Source of the DNA: Siderastrea siderea
Lineage: Eukaryota; Cnidaria; Anthozoa; Scleractinia; Rhizangiidae
Assembly: GCA_964030785.1 (NCBI GenBank)
Contig: OZ034970.1
Location: 471,670 to 535,669 of the forward strand
Reading direction: 5' to 3'
Length of the DNA: 64,000 nucleotides
The position numbers and the translations under genes were made by a program. The first letter of the stretch is position 1, and each line of letters begins with the position of its first letter. The notes under the pieces are model-generated. The model did not search any database. It saw only the letters and a program-made list of their open reading frames with translations, and had not been told where the DNA came from. This document shows, one piece after another, positions 60,284-64,000 of the stretch.

Positions 60284-60810
60284 TTTCAATGTTAAAAATT
60301 CGGAACATAAGGCTCTTTTTAGCTCTAAATGAACACTTTGTTCCTATTTTTAACAGCAATTTGTTCCTTTTAATGTAAAAGGACCACACCAAAGAGGAAC
60401 AATCATCTCTTAATCGGAACGTTCCCAAAGCAAAAATGGGAACAGTGCACAAAAATGAAAGGAAGTTAAAAAGCCACTTAAAGGATGAATAAAACATGCC
60501 AAAGCATCTTATGACTCTCTATACTGAACAGATACAACAGCCAAAATTTGATTGATAAAACCATGCTAGAACATGTTCAAAGTTGGAAGTAAAAATTTTG
60601 AGAAACGTAGAAGAAAGAAAGAAAGAAGTTTTGACGACACTAATTTGCGCTATTCCTCGGTGGCGAAGTTAACCCTTTAGTTCAAACAGTTGTAATTCCC
60701 TAATGTCACTCGCTGCTCTGCTTTAATTCGTTTACATGATGCATCTACAACATCACACCAGTGCAATACTTACTTGAGATTTTCTCTGGAATACGATTAT
60801 GACATAGTAG

Positions 60811-62095
60811 CTCTCTCCTCCGCAGAGGCTTCTATTAGTAAACAACAGTAAAAGAGAAAACGGGAACGGGAGCACTGGGGAGAGAAACAGGAGCGTTTTA
60901 TCTTTTCCCTCCACCCATCCTAGAGCTATATAGTGTGTGCTCGGCAACTTTTACTGAGTTCTGAACAAATATTGTGCTGCAGGCACTTAGAACAACTTTT
61001 GCCTCCCAGAGCAACTTTTGGGCAACGAATGAGCCATCTGAGGTATAAACACATAAATGCTGGAGACATGTAAACTCAATACAAATTGATGTGCGCTCAT
61101 AAACAGGTCAGCAGTTATTAATTTAATATTGCCCGTGACCAACGCACCAAATTTCCAGCGGCTATTTAAAAACTGGATCCATCTTCACAGCGGTCAAACG
61201 CATGACGTGTGCACAGTTCCTGCCATATTTTTACAAAAGGAAAATACAGACAAATGTCGAAAGTTTCACTTTGACCGCAAAACTTAACGCCATTTCTGAA
61301 AACTTAGCTTTATACTTTGAGCATGTGTTCAGAATGAAGTAACTGGCGTCCACAAGTTTTATCGGCGCGAAATTTGGTTTATCGGGACATTTTATGTATC
61401 GTTTTCATACGAACTTCGCGCTCGTGAAAGTCTGAATTGATTTAGCCTGTGCCAGGCTCTCGGTCAGTGGAGACGAGCAAAAAGCGGGTGAGCAGCAAAA
61501 AAACCTAGTCTCACCCCAGCCCCCACGCCTTTTTCGCACCAGTTTGTTTTTCTCGACCCTCTTGGAGCCTGGCACAGGCTAGAACTGATTCAAACTTCAA
61601 GGCTCTGGAAAACCGGAAATGACGTTGGTTTTTGCGTTTGACCGCTGTGAAGCTGTGAAGGATCCGTCACATTGTTCAAGTGACAGCGAAGAGAGAGTAG
61701 CGACGAATGCTGTAAATAGGCTTAGCATACCCTGTGATAACTGTTAGAAACATTGAAAGCCTCTTTTAAGCAGTGCTATAGTGATACTGACTGTCATGAT
61801 ATTTATGGATACTTCAAACCTATGCTATATGACACATCAAACAATTTAATTTCGGCATGTCGTTTTAAGATGCTGTTCAGAATAAAATAGTTAACTTTGG
61901 CAAGCAACTTTTTAATTTCAGGGAGCAACTTTTTCCACTTTTGGTAACTTTTCAGCAAGTTTTGACCATTTTTGGGGGCAACTTTGACTCAATTTACTGG
62001 CACAATCTATAAAGGCCTAACCCAGCCTCCGCGCGTTTTTTTTGTAAGCGTGCTGTCAGGAGCGACTGTAGGGGGCCTCTGCAGAGGAGAGAGAG
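60811..62095. mobile_element. Mutator-like element (1.29 kb) with 9-bp target duplication
   Basis: ACATAGTAG is found at 60802-60810 and 62096-62104. Termini CTCTCTCCTCCGCAGAGGC and GCCTCTGCAGAGGAGAGAG are near-complements. Inside are an inverted pair around CACAGCGGTCAAACGCA (61186) / TGCGTTTGACCGCTGTG (61636), and within that a small MITE at 61445-61582. No transposase ORF. Confidence 0.72.
61445..61582. mobile_element. 138-bp MITE nested in the Mutator-like element
   Basis: TAGCCTGTGCCAGGCTC at the left and GAGCCTGGCACAGGCTA at the right are exact complements. Related sequence (AGCCTGTTCCAGGCTC-like) occurs at 6208 and 37637 in the carbonic anhydrase introns. Confidence 0.75.
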
Positions 62096-62452
62096 ACATA
62101 GTAGTATTTCTGACCCATCTGTCAAGTAGCAACTGACATAAAGTCACAACTCAGTAAGCATGCCAAAAAGCGCAGTTTTTATTAGTTGCTGCTATAATAA
62201 ATAAATTTCTTACATGAAATATTTGCCAGTTGACACGTGGTTATTCAGTATTCAGACACAACACGTCCGTTCAGAGGCTGCGTGCGACGGAAATTGCCAC
62301 ATAAGGAGTGCTTCTCGTGGTTTTTGAGTTGTCTCAGGGAATCCAACTGAAAAGGAGTACATTATCACTTTGTCATTGTTTGAATTTTGCGAGTTCCCCC
62401 CCTGCGGAGACTGCGCGCGATGTTTGAATTTGTTATGACGCGTACTTCTTAA

Positions 62453-62840
62453 GGACGGTGCCTCCTAATACAGATGTACTTTTGAAAAGGTTATCACTAT
62501 GGGAAAAAAGTAGATCATAGCAAGGGTTATTGGAATCCAAAAAGAAAGATGTGGGTAACCACGCATTTTTCAGAGGTAATTGAGTCTAAATTTGGAAAGA
62601 AATTGCCATACATTTTTTCTATTTTAACGCTTTTTTAGAATTATGGCTGATTAATTATTTCTGAAAAATGCGTGGTTACCCCCAATTTTCTTTTTGGATT
62701 CTGATAGCCCTTGCTAAGATCTGCTTTTTCCACATAGTCTTAAAACTGCACAAGAATATTGATGTGTTAGTGGGCAAATTCCTTAAGAGACCCGAATAGG
62801 AAGAGATGCGCAGAACGATGCGCAGTAACAAAAGGAGGCA
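62453..62840. mobile_element. TTAA MITE, second copy of the 4594-4987 family, truncated at its right end
   Basis: Starts GGACGGTGCCTCCTAATAC after TTAA (62449-62452) and matches 4594-4987 through ...GCAGTAACAAAAGGAGGCA at 62840. The last six bases (CCGTCC) and the right TTAA of the complete copy are absent; unrelated sequence starts at 62841. This marks the edge of a later insertion. Confidence 0.8.
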
Positions 62841-63135
62841 AGTAGTAATGTGCGACCGTATGGGGAAAATGGAGGCTTCTGATTGGTCGAGAGCTTTTGG
62901 CTTCTGATTGGTCGAGGGGTTGTCATGGGAACGGGAAACCTGGGGCCAATAGAATCGTGGGCTCAAGGGGAAGTCACATGACCGGAAATGACATCACCGG
63001 AACCGGAAGTGACGTGTTTTAGAATGGGAAACCGCTGACCAGGTGGAAAAAGGGATCGTGGGCTCAAGGGGAAGTAAAACCGCTGAGAAAACGCTGGCTC
63101 AAAGTCCAAAGTCCAATTTTAGGAACGGGGGTAGG

Positions 63136-63143
63136 TATAAAAG
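63136..63143 (+). promoter_or_regulatory. TATA box before the virus-like ORF
   Basis: TATAAAAG ends 29 bases before the ATG at 63173, giving a predicted very short 5' UTR. Upstream lie inverted CCAAT motifs (ATTGG), CCGGAAGT and TGACGTG motifs (62978-63015). It is the clearest core promoter in the window. Confidence 0.6.
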
Positions 63144-63172
63144 GGTAAACCCTGAGTGAGGGAGTAGTCACG

Positions 63173-64000
63173 ATGAGTTTTTACATCACCCTTATTAGTG
63201 ATCAAGCACAAGGCACGGGACAAAAATTTACGGCTCGACTTCCTCGTTCCTATTATTTGGTGGAAGATGATTGGGAAGCGGCTTTGGTTCATATCTCCCA
63301 CCCGGGGTTTAATCAACAATGGGGAGATCAAACCAAACAGAATTGGACGCAAGAAGATAGTCAAAAACATTGGATGAAAACCGATGTGAGATACATACCA
63401 AAACGTGCGGATGGAACGGCTCCTATTCAAGTGACCAAACAAATCTATTTACCCCCAGGGTATTATAACAATTTGAAAGAATTATGGATTGCCATCGCGT
63501 ACGAAATCGAAAAACAACACATGGAAGTCATGATGGATATAACGAAAATGGAGGTGGACGATCAAGCGAAACGACAACAACTCGCGGCTCTCAATCTGGC
63601 TCAACCCTACGTGAAAATCACCAATACAAGCATCGCCCCCGAATTAGATTCGTTGTATGTACTCATACCAGCCAACATGCAATTTGAAATGGAATGGAAA
63701 TTGGCTGGACTGATGGGACTGGTGAAAGATGGCACACCAAGTGAACGCGTGGTCCAAGAAAAAAATTATCTGGTCAAAAATATTGTGGATTACGACGATC
63801 GCCACAAATGGGAAACAACCATCGGTCCTGTCAACAAATATCCACCGCATGGCATTGTATCCGTCAGCTTCACCCACCCCGATTTCAATTATTATTTGTT
63901 CTTGGGACCGAATCTCAGTCGACAAGTATTTCCCAGTACGCAAACCGTCAAACCGCAACAAGGACAACAACAATTGATGATTTACACGGATCTGGTGTCC
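63173..64000 (+). CDS. Virus-like element protein of unassigned function (5' part, open at window end)
   Basis: Uninterrupted frame of 276 codons from ATG at 63173 to the last base. The start is chosen as the first ATG after the TATA box. The N-terminal part has the pattern K-F-T-A-R-L-P ... DDWEAALVHISHPGF, followed by YLPPGYYNNLKELWIAI and, near the end, LMIYTDLV. From memory, this layout (short strand, Trp-x-x-Ala-Leu, Pro-Gly-Tyr, then a 'Y-x-D-hydrophobic-V' segment) occurs in unnamed intronless proteins encoded in virus-like and Polinton-like gene clusters of cnidarians and other invertebrates. I cannot tell whether it is a capsid-associated protein. No signal peptide, membrane segment or enzyme motif is seen. 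It is on the same strand as, and 333 bases inside, the proposed element end. Confidence 0.6.
   Translation, partial: MSFYITLISDQAQGTGQKFTARLPRSYYLVEDDWEAALVHISHPGFNQQWGDQTKQNWTQEDSQKHWMKTDVRYIPKRADGTAPIQVTKQIYLPPGYYNNLKELWIAIAYEIEKQHMEVMMDITKMEVDDQAKRQQLAALNLAQPYVKITNTSIAPELDSLYVLIPANMQFEMEWKLAGLMGLVKDGTPSERVVQEKNYLVKNIVDYDDRHKWETTIGPVNKYPPHGIVSVSFTHPDFNYYLFLGPNLSRQVFPSTQTVKPQQGQQQLMIYTDLVS

Larger units (their letters stand above)
62841..64000 (+). mobile_element. Left end of a probable Polinton/Maverick-type virus-like element (continues past the window)
   Basis: The sequence changes abruptly at AGTAGTAATGTGCGACCGTA inside an older MITE. Polinton-type elements start 5'-AG and make 6-bp target duplications; the six bases before the border are GAGGCA. 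Downstream there are 22-bp direct repeats with inverted CCAAT boxes (TTCTGATTGGTCGAG at 62877 and 62902), a repeated ATCGTGGGCTCAAGGGGAAG (62954, 63055), a TATA box and an intronless ORF. Codon use and GC content there differ from the AT-rich surroundings. The right end, polymerase, integrase and capsid genes would lie outside the window, so the class is inferred. Confidence 0.5.

Noticed and set aside
62676..62966. 96-codon minus-strand ORF crossing the virus-like border
   Set aside because: Spans the junction between the truncated MITE and the inserted element, so it cannot be an ancestral gene, and it has no domain.

Overview
The window looks like nuclear DNA of an animal, most likely an anthozoan cnidarian (a stony coral or sea anemone). 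Genes have GT-AG introns and AATAAA signals. The only clear host genes are two secreted alpha-carbonic anhydrases of the kind cnidarians carry in clusters. The rest is AT-rich and dominated by DNA-transposon inverted repeats, a Penelope-like retroelement and, at the right edge, the start of a virus-like element. The species call is inference; no rRNA, tRNA, operon or CRISPR was seen.

Layout. (1) 181-18951 is duplication unit A, carrying a seven-exon carbonic anhydrase gene (4365-18447, 282 aa). (2) 18952-31962 separates the units. It holds a 2.87-kb inverted-repeat element with 5-bp target duplications and a RAG1-N-terminus-like zinc module (20230-23097), a 1.8-kb hAT-like foldback (25087-26876), a broken Penelope-like reverse transcriptase (27290-29211) and a patchwork of copied fragments ending exactly at unit B. 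(3) 31963-54473 is unit B, a diverged copy of unit A with a second intact carbonic anhydrase gene (36227-53957, 286 aa). (4) 54474-62840 holds a local duplication split by a 1.9-kb foldback, a tyrosine recombinase-like protein with C2H2 and Myb domains (minus strand, 57825-59465), an array of GGAAC...GTTCC dyads and a 1.3-kb Mutator-like element. (5) 62841-64000 appears to be the left end of a Polinton/Maverick-type element: it starts with AG, interrupts an older repeat, and has a TATA box and an intronless ORF open past the window end.

Because units A and B are homologous through introns and flanks, each acts as the empty-site control for insertions in the other. At least seven insertions can be placed this way, nearly all flanked by TTAA: 2922-3543, 3748-4292, 4594-4987, 10559-11422 and 11824-17175 in A; 32016-32392 and the abutting pair 42612-50810 + 50815-53067 in B. 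An eighth (55483-57402) has its empty site in a nearby local duplication. The TTAA elements expanded the carbonic anhydrase introns without breaking the exons.

The two enzymes keep the signal peptide, three zinc histidines, the His64 proton shuttle, the gating Thr and the cysteine pair of secreted alpha-CAs, so both are predicted to be active extracellular CO2 hydratases. The other coding pieces belong to selfish elements or to proteins derived from them.
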